Positions 19,421 to 28,421 of a DNA stretch of 64,000 nucleotides are shown here, one piece after another; positions within the stretch are counted from its first letter, which is position 1, and each line of letters opens with the position of its first letter. The notes below the pieces were generated by a model that saw nothing but the letters and a program-made list of their open reading frames with translations, was not told the DNA's origin and did not search any database. This stretch comes from Virgifigura deserti. Its GTDB lineage: Bacteria > Pseudomonadota > Alphaproteobacteria > Dongiales > Dongiaceae. The stretch lies in assembly GCA_003576685.1 (NCBI GenBank), contig QOZR01000009.1, forward strand, positions 62,001 through 126,000, in the 5' to 3' direction. Position numbers and translations under genes: made by a program.

Positions 19421-20071
19421 ATGAATCGCTCCGCCTGGGTATTTGCCCTGCTCGTTCCGATCTTTGCCGCCGCGCCGGCGCCCGCACAGGACGCCATCGA
19501 GCGATATAATGAGCTCCAACGCGTTCCGGAAATGGTAAACGACCCCGATCCGCTGATGCGGATCGTCAACTTCGAAGCGATAGTCGCCGAGAACGACCAA
19601 TTGAAGACCGAGGTCGCAATCCAGACCGCCATGGGCATCGATGACGCCCGCCTGCGCGCGCTGGCAACCAAGACCTATTTGTCGACGGTCGGTGACGTGA
19701 CCTTCGCCTGGACACTGCCCGAGCTGGTGTCGGCCAAGCTGGCGAATGGGCCGGACAAGCTCTCAAAAACCGAAGCCGCCCTCTATGACGACCACCTCAG
19801 CAGAAGCGGGCTTGTGCCGGTTCGTTTCTCCGGCATCGACAACGGCAACGCCTTCCAGGTCGAGCAATATGGAGCCATCTTCCAGGCAGCGGAAGGGCGG
19901 GTTCTCGGCGATCGGCTGGTTTTCCGTGCAATAGTGCAGTTCCGTGGCGGCACCCGGAAATACTGCAATTTCGATTTCGCCCCGACCGCCGAGCTGACGC
20001 TGGAAGGGACGATGAGCTGCGAAGACTACTGGTGGGGAGGGCCGATGGGGATCAAAGCAGAGATGTTCTAG
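19421..20071 (+). CDS. secreted protein of unknown function
   Basis: A 216-residue protein with a signal peptide (MNRSAWVFALLVPIFAAAPAPAQ, cleavage after APAQ) and a mature part with no recognised domain. Features include an acidic helix-rich region (DPDPLMRIVNFEAIVAENDQ) and a beta-rich C-terminal half with two cysteines (KYCNFDF and GTMSCEDYWWGG) that could form a disulfide. The ATG follows AAGGGGAGGAT. A weak TTGACC/CATGAT promoter lies near 19317-19345. It converges with the protease operon 20 bases away. Confidence 0.72.
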   Translation: MNRSAWVFALLVPIFAAAPAPAQDAIERYNELQRVPEMVNDPDPLMRIVNFEAIVAENDQLKTEVAIQTAMGIDDARLRALATKTYLSTVGDVTFAWTLPELVSAKLANGPDKLSKTEAALYDDHLSRSGLVPVRFSGIDNGNAFQVEQYGAIFQAAEGRVLGDRLVFRAIVQFRGGTRKYCNFDFAPTAELTLEGTMSCEDYWWGGPMGIKAEMF

Positions 20072-20091
20072 CGATTCGGCCGCAACGCCTG

Positions 20092-21141
20092 CTACTCCCG
20101 CGCCTCGATCCGGATCTGGCCGAGGGCGATTGGCTGGGGGTCGGCCGCCTCAACGAACGTGAGACGCAGCCGTGCCACTGAGCGCGGCGCAAAGGGGCAG
20201 GCGAGCGATGCCGAGCCCGTCTTGCCCCGGCAGCTCAGCAGGTAGGTGAGCGGTCCCGCCGCACCGCCGACTTCCACGATAACCCGATCCGTCCCGAGTG
20301 CCCGCCCGGATGGCGCCTCGATTGCCAGCCCGGCAATGGTGCGAATCCCGGCCAGACTAACCGAGAGGATGACACGCCGGTCCTCGGCAACGAGTTCCGC
20401 AGCGCCGGTTCCGTCGAGGAGATCGCCGATCGCGCCTGCCGCAACGCGCCCGGCCGTCAATACCATGTCGTGGATGAGGGCGGCCTCAATCGGCTCGACT
20501 TCGGGCGTCCCTGTACCGAGCGCGGCCATCTTCGCCGCGGCAATGGCATCGAAACGGTAGGCGAGCCCGATCCCCTCCTCCACGTAATAGAGCATGGCCA
20601 GAGGGCGTCCCTCGCTGAACACCACGCCGCCGCTCATACCCTCTTTCAGGTTCTCGGCGCCGGCCACGGGGGCGATGGCCAGCACAGCCCCGCCATACTC
20701 GTCCCGCGCCGCGGCGACGCGCTCGACCCGGATCGCCTGCTGGTCGACCGGCGTAGCGATCGAGAGGATTCCGTCCTGCATCCGCGCGAGAAGATGATCG
20801 AGCGACTGGTTCGACAGGCGCGACAGCGAGCACCCGTCGGCGCTCACCGTCGGACTCGCCTCGAGGAATGCTAGATCGATCGTCTCATCCGGAGGCGCGA
20901 CCGGTCGGCTCGTTGCCGAGCGTCGCCCGGTGCGTTCGATCATGTCGGGCGCGGCCAGCGCGCCGTCATCGCGCCTCAGAACGTGCCGGGGCGTGGCGAT
21001 GCGGCAGGTTCCATCGAAATCCAGGAACAGCCAGCCTAGCCCGATACGGCTGCCGTCGGTTAGCATAACCGTCTCGGCCCGGACGGATCCGCCAAGCGCC
21101 AGCAGGGCTGCGATGGCAAGAACCAAGGCCGACGACTTCAC
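20092..21141 (-). CDS. secreted trypsin-like serine protease
   Basis: A 349-residue protein with a signal peptide (MKSSALVLAIAALLALGGSVRA) and a chymotrypsin-fold catalytic triad placed in order: H53 in TPRHVL, D89 in TIDLAFLE, S170 in GMSGGVVF. The C-terminal 150 residues (from about 200) form a further beta-rich domain of unknown type (VSLAGIRTIAGLAIEAPSGRA). It would act in the periplasm or outside. Its start overlaps the stop of the membrane-protein gene upstream, and it is the last gene of a three-gene operon of otherwise unknown proteins; those are candidate partners or substrates. Confidence 0.75.
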   Translation of the reverse strand: MKSSALVLAIAALLALGGSVRAETVMLTDGSRIGLGWLFLDFDGTCRIATPRHVLRRDDGALAAPDMIERTGRRSATSRPVAPPDETIDLAFLEASPTVSADGCSLSRLSNQSLDHLLARMQDGILSIATPVDQQAIRVERVAAARDEYGGAVLAIAPVAGAENLKEGMSGGVVFSEGRPLAMLYYVEEGIGLAYRFDAIAAAKMAALGTGTPEVEPIEAALIHDMVLTAGRVAAGAIGDLLDGTGAAELVAEDRRVILSVSLAGIRTIAGLAIEAPSGRALGTDRVIVEVGGAAGPLTYLLSCRGKTGSASLACPFAPRSVARLRLTFVEAADPQPIALGQIRIEARE

Positions 21142-22070
21142 GCTTCCGCTCGCTGTCTGGCGTCTGCGGTCCGCTCCTTGTCGGGCTCGCCTGACTTGGC
21201 GCCGGCGCCTTGCAGCGCTGTGGAGACTGGATCGGGCTTCTCGCGTTCCCGCTCGTCGGCGGCCAGTGAGACGAGGCCGATCATGATCGGCAGCAGGAGC
21301 ACGAGGATCAGGATGTAGGCGCTGAGCCGCAGCACGTTCGGGTCGTTCAGGATCTGCGTGAAGGTGCCGATCTCGATCCGGATCGGATCGGTTCCAGATC
21401 CCGGCGGATGGACGTTGATCTGCTCCGCCGCGGTGCTGACCGCGACGTCCAGGGGCTCCCCCGACGTGACGGTGGCGAATCCGACGAGCGCCGTTCGCGG
21501 GTCGGAAGCCGCGCCGAGCATGGTGTCGAGTTCGCTGCCGGCCGGCAACAGGATCGGTTCTGAAAAAGCGGGGTACAGCGCCCCGCCCGCGCTGAAGCTG
21601 GGTAAGGGGATCGACAGGGTCCGTCCGTAGACGTTCAGCGAGCCGCTGAGCAGGAGATAGCTCCAGCCCTCAAACCTTTGGCTGAGCCTGTCACCCAACC
21701 TACCGGGGCCGAAGACCGGCAGCCGCATCCCCTGGGCCGACCCGCAGCCCTCTGCGACAAGGGCAATCGCCTTTTCTTCATCGGCGGCATCGCGCCGTGC
21801 TTGCGAGCCGATCCGGCGATAGTTTTCGACTTCGATAACCAGCGGTTCATCGCGGCGACTCGTATAAGTGACGAGGCTGCCGAGTGCCGGTTCGATCTCT
21901 TTCCGGCCGCAGGCTATCGGGCCGGCGGCCTCCGTGCTCAGCCGCATGTTGTCGACGGAGATTACGGCCTGTTCAGCATTGGAAACGCGGAACTCGATCT
22001 TTTCGACCTGTGCATTGATGATGCTGAGCGTCGGGACACGACCGAGAAACAACAGGCCCCCGATAGCCAT
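21138..22070 (-). CDS. membrane protein of unknown function
   Basis: The ATG frame gives 310 residues with a large, presumably periplasmic beta-rich region, a C-terminal transmembrane helix (VLRLSAYILILVLLLPIMIGLV, about residues 245-270) and a charged cytoplasmic tail. At this ATG the N-terminal hydrophobic segment is cut short (MAIGGLLFLG). In-frame codons upstream encode VAVAFLLSLVLTF, completing a membrane helix, but contain no ATG, GTG or TTG before the previous gene's stop. A GGAGG nine bases before an ATT at 22145 suggests a rare start there, giving 335 residues. Middle gene of the protease operon. Confidence 0.65.
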   Translation of the reverse strand: MAIGGLLFLGRVPTLSIINAQVEKIEFRVSNAEQAVISVDNMRLSTEAAGPIACGRKEIEPALGSLVTYTSRRDEPLVIEVENYRRIGSQARRDAADEEKAIALVAEGCGSAQGMRLPVFGPGRLGDRLSQRFEGWSYLLLSGSLNVYGRTLSIPLPSFSAGGALYPAFSEPILLPAGSELDTMLGAASDPRTALVGFATVTSGEPLDVAVSTAAEQINVHPPGSGTDPIRIEIGTFTQILNDPNVLRLSAYILILVLLLPIMIGLVSLAADEREREKPDPVSTALQGAGAKSGEPDKERTADARQRAEA

Positions 22071-22172
22071 GAACGTGAGAACGAGCGATAGCAGAAACGC
22101 TACAGCGACGCCTTGCAGACACCAGCGGTTCGGAGCAAGGCGAATGGCGCGGTCCCTCCGGTCCTGATTCCC

Positions 22173-22913
22173 CTACCACGCAAAGACGGCATAGTCGCGC
22201 GACGTGCCTGTGCCGATCAGGCTGGTCACGTCGATCCACAGCGTCATCGGCTTGCCGGAGGGCAGTTCTTTGACCGGAAGTGAGCAGATTCGCGAGTAGG
22301 CGACATGGCTCGTCTCCGGCCGCTCGCAATCGGGATCCTTCGCGACCTCACGGCCCTCGTGCATCAAGCGCGCCCCGACCCGTCCGCGATTGATATTGAC
22401 GTAGGCCAGCAGGTGATCGGGAGCATCAGCCATATTTACCCGGGCAGCGATAAATGTTTTCGGCGCGCCGCCGTCACAGCCGCCGGCGAACGCCAGCACC
22501 AGGAAATCCCCGTTGCTGTAGGTCCTCAGCTCCTTGTCATGTCTCGTCGGGATCGGGAGAGTTGGCGGCTCCCCGTAGCGGCCCTGCCCGTCATAGGCGT
22601 TCAAGGCATAATACCGGCCGTCGCTCGTCGTAAACCGGACGCAGACCTCCTCGGCCAATTCAGCGCCGGGATAGTCGAGGCGGATTTCATTGATGTCGAG
22701 TGGCGCGTCACCGGTCTCATAAGCGAGCGCCGCAAGCAGCTCGCCGCTCACATCGGCACCTCCGGCGAATTCCTCCTGGAAGTTGCCCTCGGAGAGCCGA
22801 AGCTCTTCCGCCGCAAGATCCCCACCCGGCGGAAACCCGGCGGCGAACGCCAGCAGTGAAAAAAACACCGTGCCGAGCAATGGGTATTGCGACAAGGCTT
22901 GCCCCCGTTTCAT
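22173..22913 (-). CDS. secreted protein of unknown function, first gene of protease operon
   Basis: From the ATG at 22913 the 246-residue product has a signal peptide (MKRGQALSQYPLLGTVFFSL, then LLAFAAGF) and a mature region with four cysteines (EEVCVRF, AGGCDGG, DPDCERP, SRICSLP), consistent with two disulfides in the periplasm. No domain is recognised. Its TAG stop is in the same frame as the downstream membrane-protein gene, 28 bases before that gene's likely ATT start. Together with the protease gene it makes a tightly packed secreted module. Confidence 0.62.
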   Translation of the reverse strand: MKRGQALSQYPLLGTVFFSLLAFAAGFPPGGDLAAEELRLSEGNFQEEFAGGADVSGELLAALAYETGDAPLDINEIRLDYPGAELAEEVCVRFTTSDGRYYALNAYDGQGRYGEPPTLPIPTRHDKELRTYSNGDFLVLAFAGGCDGGAPKTFIAARVNMADAPDHLLAYVNINRGRVGARLMHEGREVAKDPDCERPETSHVAYSRICSLPVKELPSGKPMTLWIDVTSLIGTGTSRDYAVFAW

Positions 22914-23314
22914 TGCGAGCAGCAAGACAATTGCCGACAGCATTACATCATTGCCTCACCCGATCAACAATCGCCGATACGCGCGCCCCCGATTTCCGAC
23001 GGATCCTGAACGGCGTTCTTTGGATCACCCGGCCAAAGCTACCGGCAGTTTCTCGCCGTCCTGAAGGCGATCGGGCTCGATGCATCGCACCGCGAAGGCG
23101 TCGCTGTGGCCGCCCCTGCTCGGCTTAATCGAATGTTCAGATGTGGCCTTGCTGAAACATTCAGGCCCGGCATGTCCAAACTGGCAGCACTGCCGAGGGT
23201 AGGCTGCTAGACCGTTGTTATTAATCGATCTTTATATATTAGGTCGGAACCTGATGTGACAGAATGACGTTGTCCAAGGCCGAAAATAAACGGCTGCGAT
23301 CAGAAGGGTCCGAT
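22914..23314. other. intergenic region between the protease operon and usg
   Basis: About 400 bases of divergent promoter region. An AT-rich stretch at 23218-23243 (TTATTAATCG, then TTTATATATTAGG) is the likely core promoter for usg. I see no structured RNA and no convincing gene in it. Confidence 0.4.
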
Positions 23315-23581
23315 ATGACGAGCGAACTCGCAAAGCAACTCAAGGACTACCGGCTGACGACTGCGGAAATCCTCTATCACATGCCGGACTATCCGACGTT
23401 GCTGCAAAGCTATGTGTGGCAGGATTTCGATATGGCGCCGGAATTTCCAGTGCTGCGTCGGTTCCTTGACTTCTGGAGCAGGACGCTGGACGGCAAGCTG
23501 CATTCCGTGAAGGTCGCCTCCACGCAGCTCATCCGTCCGGCCGAGTTCCGCCTGACCGACAGCTATTTGACGCTGCACTGA
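23315..23581 (+). CDS. usg: Usg family protein
   Basis: An 88-residue protein matching the small alphaproteobacterial Usg family: LTTAEILYHMPDYPTLLQSYVWQDFDMAPEFP and RFLDFWSRTLDGKLHSVKVAS are typical, and LIRPAEFR near the C-terminus is conserved. Usg was named from a gene near a trp operon in another lineage; its molecular role is unknown. The ATG at 23315 follows GAAGGG; the frame extends 17 codons upstream. It lies upstream of ctaA on the same strand. Confidence 0.85.
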   Translation: MTSELAKQLKDYRLTTAEILYHMPDYPTLLQSYVWQDFDMAPEFPVLRRFLDFWSRTLDGKLHSVKVASTQLIRPAEFRLTDSYLTLH

Positions 23582-23711
23582 CCGTCCGACCAGCAAGGCT
23601 GCGCCAATTCGACGCGGTCGCTCGGCCTTGCGGCCGCCGGCCGCGTCCTTTACAAGCCGCTTGATGAAATGAGGGGGGGTTTCGCGACGGCGCCGAAGGC
23701 CTATCTGGCTG

Positions 23712-24830
23712 ATGTCGCCGGCCTTTGCCCTCGGCGATCGGACAAGCAGCGATATCTTGACCTCAGCCGAACTCCACCGTAACGCGCCAGACGTGCCGGC
23801 CGTCACCACCGACGACCGGCCGATCGCCTATTGGCTGTTGGCGTGCTGCGCCATGATCTTCGCGATGGTGGTCATCGGCGGCATCACGCGACTCACCGAA
23901 TCCGGCCTGTCGATCGCCGAATGGCGGCCCGTCACCGGCATTTTTCCGCCGCTCAGCGAGGCGGACTGGCGGCGCGTCTTCGACCTCTATCGGCAGATTC
24001 CGCAATATGAGCTGATCAACCGGGGCATGTCCCTGGCGGAATTCAAGGAAATCTTCTGGTGGGAGTATATCCACCGGCTGTGGGGCCGGCTGATCGGCTT
24101 CGTCTTCGCCCTGCCCTTCCTCTATTTTCTGATCCGCGGGCGCATCCGCCGCGCGCTGCTGCCGCACCTCCTGGTCATGTTCGCGCTCGGCGGCCTACAA
24201 GGGCTGCTCGGATGGTACATGGTCCAGAGCGGGCTGTCGGTGCGCACCGATGTGAGCCAGTACCGCTTGACCGCCCATCTGGGCGCGGCCCTCGCGATCT
24301 ACGCTTATATCTTCTGGGTTGCGCTGACGCTGCTGTGGCCGACCGCGCCAGCCCAAACGGCGCCGGCTGCCGCCAGGCTGCGCCGCCACCTCAAGGCCGT
24401 GACCGGTCTTGCCGTGCTGACGCTGCTGTTCGGCGGTTTCGTCGCCGGCCTCAATGCCGGGCTGATCTACAACACCTTCCCCTTGATGGACGGGCAGCTC
24501 ATTCCCGATGGACTGCTGTTCCTGGAGCCGGCCTGGATCAACCTGTTCGAGAATCCCGAGATGGTGCAGTTCGTCCATCGGGTCCTCGCAATGACGCTCG
24601 TTGCGGCAACGCTCTGGCTCTGGATACGGGTCCGATCCGTTCCGCTGGCCGGCCGGGCTCATCTCTCCTTGCACCTGATGACCGGAATGGCGCTGGTTCA
24701 GGCGTCGCTCGGCATCGCCACCCTTTTGCTCGTTGTGCCGATTCCGCTGGCGGCGGCGCATCAGGGCGGGGCCGTGATCCTGCTGACGCTGATCCTCTGG
24801 GCTCTGCACGAGATGCGCGGCGCCCGATAG
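23712..24830 (+). CDS. ctaA: haem A synthase (COX15/CtaA)
   Basis: Oxidises the C8 methyl of haem O to make haem A for aa3-type cytochrome oxidase. The 372-residue protein has eight predicted membrane helices and conserved histidine contexts: GGITRLTESGLSIAEW near residue 65, EYIHRLWGRLIG near 118, LTAHLGAALAIY near 190, VQFVHRVLAM near 285 and AAHQGGAVILL near 345. This is the type 2 form used by alphaproteobacteria, with the long loop NTFPLMDGQLIPDG. It implies aerobic respiration through a haem-copper oxidase. Confidence 0.95.
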   Translation: MSPAFALGDRTSSDILTSAELHRNAPDVPAVTTDDRPIAYWLLACCAMIFAMVVIGGITRLTESGLSIAEWRPVTGIFPPLSEADWRRVFDLYRQIPQYELINRGMSLAEFKEIFWWEYIHRLWGRLIGFVFALPFLYFLIRGRIRRALLPHLLVMFALGGLQGLLGWYMVQSGLSVRTDVSQYRLTAHLGAALAIYAYIFWVALTLLWPTAPAQTAPAAARLRRHLKAVTGLAVLTLLFGGFVAGLNAGLIYNTFPLMDGQLIPDGLLFLEPAWINLFENPEMVQFVHRVLAMTLVAATLWLWIRVRSVPLAGRAHLSLHLMTGMALVQASLGIATLLLVVPIPLAAAHQGGAVILLTLILWALHEMRGAR

Positions 24831-24940
24831 CCTCGCAACAGGGGCCGGCAGCGGTAAGTAGATCGGGAAGAACGCGCGCCCGTTCGATGGAACGGCGGCG
24901 CGGTTCGGCCTCGCCCTTCCGGCGTCGGAGTTTCGCGGTG

Positions 24941-25423
24941 TCAGAGTTTTGCGACAAGGGCCGCGAGCTGGTCGGCGCACTGGCCCCAACCTTCGTGGAA
25001 GCCCATCTTTTCATGCGCTTCACGGTCGGCCGCCGTCCAGTGGCGTGCGCGGGCGGTGTATTTCGTTTTGCCGCCCTCATCCTCGAAGGTCAGGATCACC
25101 GTCATGAACGGCTTTTCCGACGGCTCTCAGGCCTTGCTGTAGGCGTCGGTGATGACGAGCCGCTCGTTCTCGACCACTTCCAGATAGACACCGCGGTTCG
25201 GCATGTCGTTGCCCTGGGGGTCGCGCATAACGATCAGGTTCCCACCACCCGGCCGCACGTCGAGCTCCGCGACCGGTGTGGTGTAGGGTAAGGGCGCGAA
25301 CCATTGCTTGAGGAGTCCGGGATCGGTCCAAGCCCGGAACACCTTCTCGCGCGGCGCATCGATGATACGGGTCAGCACGAGCTCGCGACCCGAAGACGGG
25401 GCGGTTTCAGCGGCAGCGGTCAT
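24941..25423 (-). pseudogene. SRPBCC (AHSA1-like) protein gene with in-frame TGA
   Basis: The reading frame from MTAAAETAPSSGRELVLTRI to LAALVAKL is 160 codons long and interrupted only by TGA at 25127-25129 (codon 99). It gives AYSKA, stop, then EPSEKPFMTVILTFEDE and HWTAADREAHEKMGFHEGWGQ. Members of this family carry Trp immediately before EPSxKPFMT, so a single TGG-to-TGA change explains the break. The downstream half remains intact and conserved in frame, so the mutation is recent, or is a base-call error. The intact protein would be a START-like ligand-binding fold. Confidence 0.85.
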
Positions 25424-25558
25424 TCGGCTTCTCCTCTCGGCTGTTTCCTAGGGAGGACGAATGGCCGATCCGTGATCCGACACCGCCCGCAAGAATTTTT
25501 CTTCGGGGACCAGGGGAAACACCCACATCCTTAACGCATCTTGTATCCGGCCGAACGT

Positions 25559-26077
25559 CTATGCCTTCATCGCCTCTGTCATTTCAACCAGCTTGGCAAT
25601 GGTATTAAGATTTCGGGCGGTGCCGGCACCTGCCGAAGCGAGCTTCAATTTCGACCGCCCCATGCCGTCCGGGTAGTAAACATAGATTTCCCGGCCCACC
25701 GGTCGGACCTCCTCCCGTCCGGGGATGGCGAGATCATCCAGGAAGGTCCTTGGGACCGGATCGGCGAGAAAGACCACCGCAGTCTGCGCAGGCTTGCCGT
25801 TGGGGAACGGGTTGGCTTGCAAAATGGCCCGCAGTTCGGAGGCGGTCCGAACCATGACATCGACTTTCTTGCCCATCTTTCCAGCCAACGCTCGCTCCAG
25901 ATCGGCCTTGATCCGCTGTTCCGGAAGGGCGCTCTCGAACAGGACATTGCCGCTCTGGATGTAGGTGCGGGCGTTTTGAAGGCCGAGATCCATGCACAGG
26001 GCCGATAGCTCCTTCATCGGCAGCATTCCCGTTCCGCCGACATTGATCGCACGCAGGAACGCAATGAAAATGCCCAT
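25559..26077 (-). CDS. DUF1697 family protein
   Basis: A 172-residue protein with the family start IAFLRAINVGGTGMLPMKEL, the motif NARTYIQSGNVLFES, the middle VMVRTASELRAILQANPFP and C-terminal RSKLKLASAGAGTARNLNTI. Members are widespread single-domain cytoplasmic proteins without known function. The ATG follows GGGGCGG. It lies on the same strand as the broken SRPBCC gene, about 130 bases upstream of it. Confidence 0.9.
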   Translation of the reverse strand: MGIFIAFLRAINVGGTGMLPMKELSALCMDLGLQNARTYIQSGNVLFESALPEQRIKADLERALAGKMGKKVDVMVRTASELRAILQANPFPNGKPAQTAVVFLADPVPRTFLDDLAIPGREEVRPVGREIYVYYPDGMGRSKLKLASAGAGTARNLNTIAKLVEMTEAMKA

Positions 26078-26169
26078 GATGCCGCCCCGTTCACCGCCCT
26101 CTCCCGCGACGGAGTATCTCGATCCCGAAGGCTGAGCGCAAATATCCTCAAGCCTACGCGAACGGAGCG

Positions 26170-26365
26170 ATGCCCCGTAACTCGCATGTGACCTATCCGC
26201 CGCTCAACACCTTCAAGCGCGTCGTAGAGAATCTCTGGATCGTCGACGGCCGGTCATCCGGTTCGGCATGCCTTGGTCCAAGATGCGCCGGGCGTTGCGC
26301 TGGATCCTGGATGAGACGGCGCCGCCGGTTTCAGACCGTATCAGCGGGCCGGATCAACGGGACTG
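26170..26365 (+). pseudogene. frameshifted, truncated DUF4336-like remnant
   Basis: The first frame reads MPRNSHVTYPPLNTFKRVVE followed by NLWIVDG; the reading then continues as VIRFGMPWSKM in the next frame. Joined, these match the N-terminus of DUF4336 proteins (YPPL..PKPV...WIVDGP.IRFG). One missing base near 26252-26256 separates the halves. Only about 50 of roughly 250 residues remain; the end overlaps the convergent O-antigen ligase gene, so the rest has been deleted or replaced. Confidence 0.55.
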
Positions 26366-27601
26366 AACGGCCGCGGCATCGCGGCGGAACGGCATCACCA
26401 CAGCGAGCGCCGCCGCGAGGAGCCATGCCGCCGCCAGCCACCAGTTCTGCCAAGCACCGCGGCTGAGCTGGCCGTACACCAGGTAGCAGGTGAGCGCCGC
26501 CGCCGCCGTCGCCACGGCCGCCCGATCGTCGGCGAGCCGCAGCAGATATTGGAACAGGAGAACGCCGAGCCAGCCGGCGATCACGACCCCGACGCCTCCC
26601 AATTCCAGCCATAGCTGAAGCGAGAAATTATGCGGGTGCAGGGCGAGCGTGCTGCCCGATACGACGTGGCTCTGAATCGCGCCAAGCGATCGGGTTGCGT
26701 CGAATCCCCAACCGAGCAACGGCCGCTCCGCGATCTTGTCGGCGGCGAACAGCCAGATCTCGACTCGGTGCTGCCACGAGAGCGGCAAATACTCGATGCC
26801 CTGCTCCAGGGGCGCGGTCGCGGCCAGGACGGGCGGCAGCAGCGGCGTTGCGGCGAGGCTGACCAGGAGCAGGCCGAAGAGCAGCCTGAGCATCGGTCGC
26901 GGCCAGGCATAGACAAGCGCGAACGCCGCCGCGCCCGCGCCGATCGCCACCACCGAAGCCGTGATCGGCTGCAGATACAGAAGCGCCGGGATCGGCAGGA
27001 ACAGGAGCGCGGCGGCACGGCCGCCACTCAGTCGCGCGGCGGCAAGCAGCGCCGGCCAGCACAGCACGGCAAACAGCGTTCCCCCGCGCGCCAGCGGAAC
27101 ACCGTCCGTCCGCTCCATCAGCTCTGCCATATTCATATCGCGGATGAATCGCGTCAGCGCCGCGTTGCTGGCGGTTTCGACGACGAGCAGCAGCAGCATG
27201 AGCGCGCCGCCGAGCGCGATGCCGATCGCCGCCCGCCGCCGCTCTGTCGGCTGCAATCCGGCGGCGCTGCTCACGCAGATCAGGCCCGCGGCGAACAGCA
27301 GGCCGCAGCGCAGGGTCAGAACGAAGCTCCCGCCCGGATCGGGCGCCCAGACCGCCGACAAGGCGGCCCAGACCAGGAAGGCGATCAAGGCAAGGGACAG
27401 CGGACTCGATAGCGCGCGCAGTGCCGCACGCAGTTCGGGCAGGCCGAAAGCCAGGACGGCACCGGTGATGGCGACCACCAGAACCGTGCCGGCGCTGGCG
27501 AAGACCGCAACCGGCGCCAGCGCCAGCGCCGCCAGCGCCAGCGCTAGTCCGGGTCGCCGCTGAATCGGCCATGCCCTGCCGCTTGTCGTTCGCCACGACA
27601 C
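26354..27601 (-). CDS. O-antigen ligase/Wzy-like membrane protein
   Basis: The 415-residue polytopic protein has about eleven hydrophobic segments and the WaaL-family signature GWGFDATR near residue 300, followed by HPHNFSLQLWLELGGVGV. Such enzymes transfer or polymerise lipid-linked polysaccharide on the periplasmic face. The start is GTG at 27601; a large overlapping frame on the same strand is a GC-skew shadow. It stands alone without other glycan genes, so ligase versus polymerase cannot be decided. Confidence 0.82.
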   Translation of the reverse strand: MSWRTTSGRAWPIQRRPGLALALAALALAPVAVFASAGTVLVVAITGAVLAFGLPELRAALRALSSPLSLALIAFLVWAALSAVWAPDPGGSFVLTLRCGLLFAAGLICVSSAAGLQPTERRRAAIGIALGGALMLLLLVVETASNAALTRFIRDMNMAELMERTDGVPLARGGTLFAVLCWPALLAAARLSGGRAAALLFLPIPALLYLQPITASVVAIGAGAAAFALVYAWPRPMLRLLFGLLLVSLAATPLLPPVLAATAPLEQGIEYLPLSWQHRVEIWLFAADKIAERPLLGWGFDATRSLGAIQSHVVSGSTLALHPHNFSLQLWLELGGVGVVIAGWLGVLLFQYLLRLADDRAAVATAAAALTCYLVYGQLSRGAWQNWWLAAAWLLAAALAVVMPFRRDAAAVQSR

Positions 27602-27927
27602 GCTGATGACGATGCCCCCAAGTCAAGGTGATCGCGCTTGATAGCCTGGCAGGCGGCGTTAACGGAGATGCCGCGGACGTTACTCGCGTCGTCGAGTCCG
27701 GTCAAGACGGCGCTCGCGCCAACTTCCGTGCCTCGGGGGTGGAATTCGGACAAACTGGTTGTATTATCCCCGGTTCGCCTGCATACTGGAGGCCAACAAT
27801 TCATCGGCCGGCCGATCCTCTCGTCGCCGAGCGCCGCGGCGCCTGACAAGTGACTCCCGACCCTGATTGTTGACTAAAGTTGCTGCGTGGCGCGGCGTGG
27901 CTCGTTTTGATCGTGACGGAGAAGATA
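27602..27927. other. intergenic region upstream of cspA
   Basis: About 325 bases between divergent genes. No convincing gene is present; open frames here lack coding features. A long 5' leader for the cold-shock gene is possible, as is usual for csp mRNAs, but no cold-box motif was recognised. Confidence 0.3.
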
Positions 27928-28137
27928 ATGCCGACTGGCACCGTAAAATGGTTCAATCCCACGAAGGGATATGGCTTCATTCAGCCCGAGAGCGGATCCA
28001 AGGATGTGTTCGTGCACATCTCGGCCGTCGAGCGGGCTGGAATGCAGACGCTGAGGGAAGGTCAGAAGCTGAGCTTCGAAATTCAGCGCGGAAGCAACGG
28101 CAGGGAATCTGCTGAGAATCTGACCGTCGTCGGCTAA
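27928..28137 (+). CDS. cold-shock protein (CspA family)
   Basis: A 69-residue single cold-shock domain starting [20 protein letters not shown], with RNP1 KGYGFIQP and RNP2 DVFVHIS intact and the C-terminal [16 protein letters not shown]. It binds single-stranded RNA/DNA as a chaperone. The ATG at 27928 follows GGAGA. A strong intrinsic terminator follows 20 bases after the stop, so the gene is monocistronic. Confidence 0.95.
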   Translation: MPTGTVKWFNPTKGYGFIQPESGSKDVFVHISAVERAGMQTLREGQKLSFEIQRGSNGRESAENLTVVG

Positions 28138-28156
28138 CAGACGACATCCTGATCAG

Positions 28157-28192
28157 CGCCCGCACCCCGAGAGGAGTGCGGGCGTTTTGTTT
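28157..28192 (+). terminator. intrinsic terminator after cspA
   Basis: A perfect 9-bp stem CGCCCGCAC/GTGCGGGCG (28157-28165 and 28176-28184) with a 10-base loop is followed directly by TTTTGTTT. This is a canonical rho-independent terminator. Confidence 0.92.
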
Positions 28193-28421
28193 CGAGCGGC
28201 GCTTTCCTTCCGAAAGCAAACGCGCTCTCCCAGTCACAGACCAAGTCCACGCCTGACCCGGCTCCGCCAAGCCGGAACGCTCATCAGCAACGCGCCAGGG
28301 CCACGAGGCATACGCTCGCGGAACGCGAACGCGATCCCGATTTGCTCAACCGATCACCGCCCATCTCGCAGACGATCAACGCGATGCGCGCGGAATCTGC
28401 CTTTCGGAAGACGCCAATACC

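Noticed and set aside
24941..25423. UGA as selenocysteine
   Set aside because: The family has Trp, not Cys, at this position and no obvious SECIS-like hairpin follows.
26628..27626. A 332-codon minus-strand frame overlapping the O-antigen ligase
   Set aside because: Same region in another frame, Arg/Ala-rich, without membrane helices; the 26354-27601 frame has WaaL motifs.
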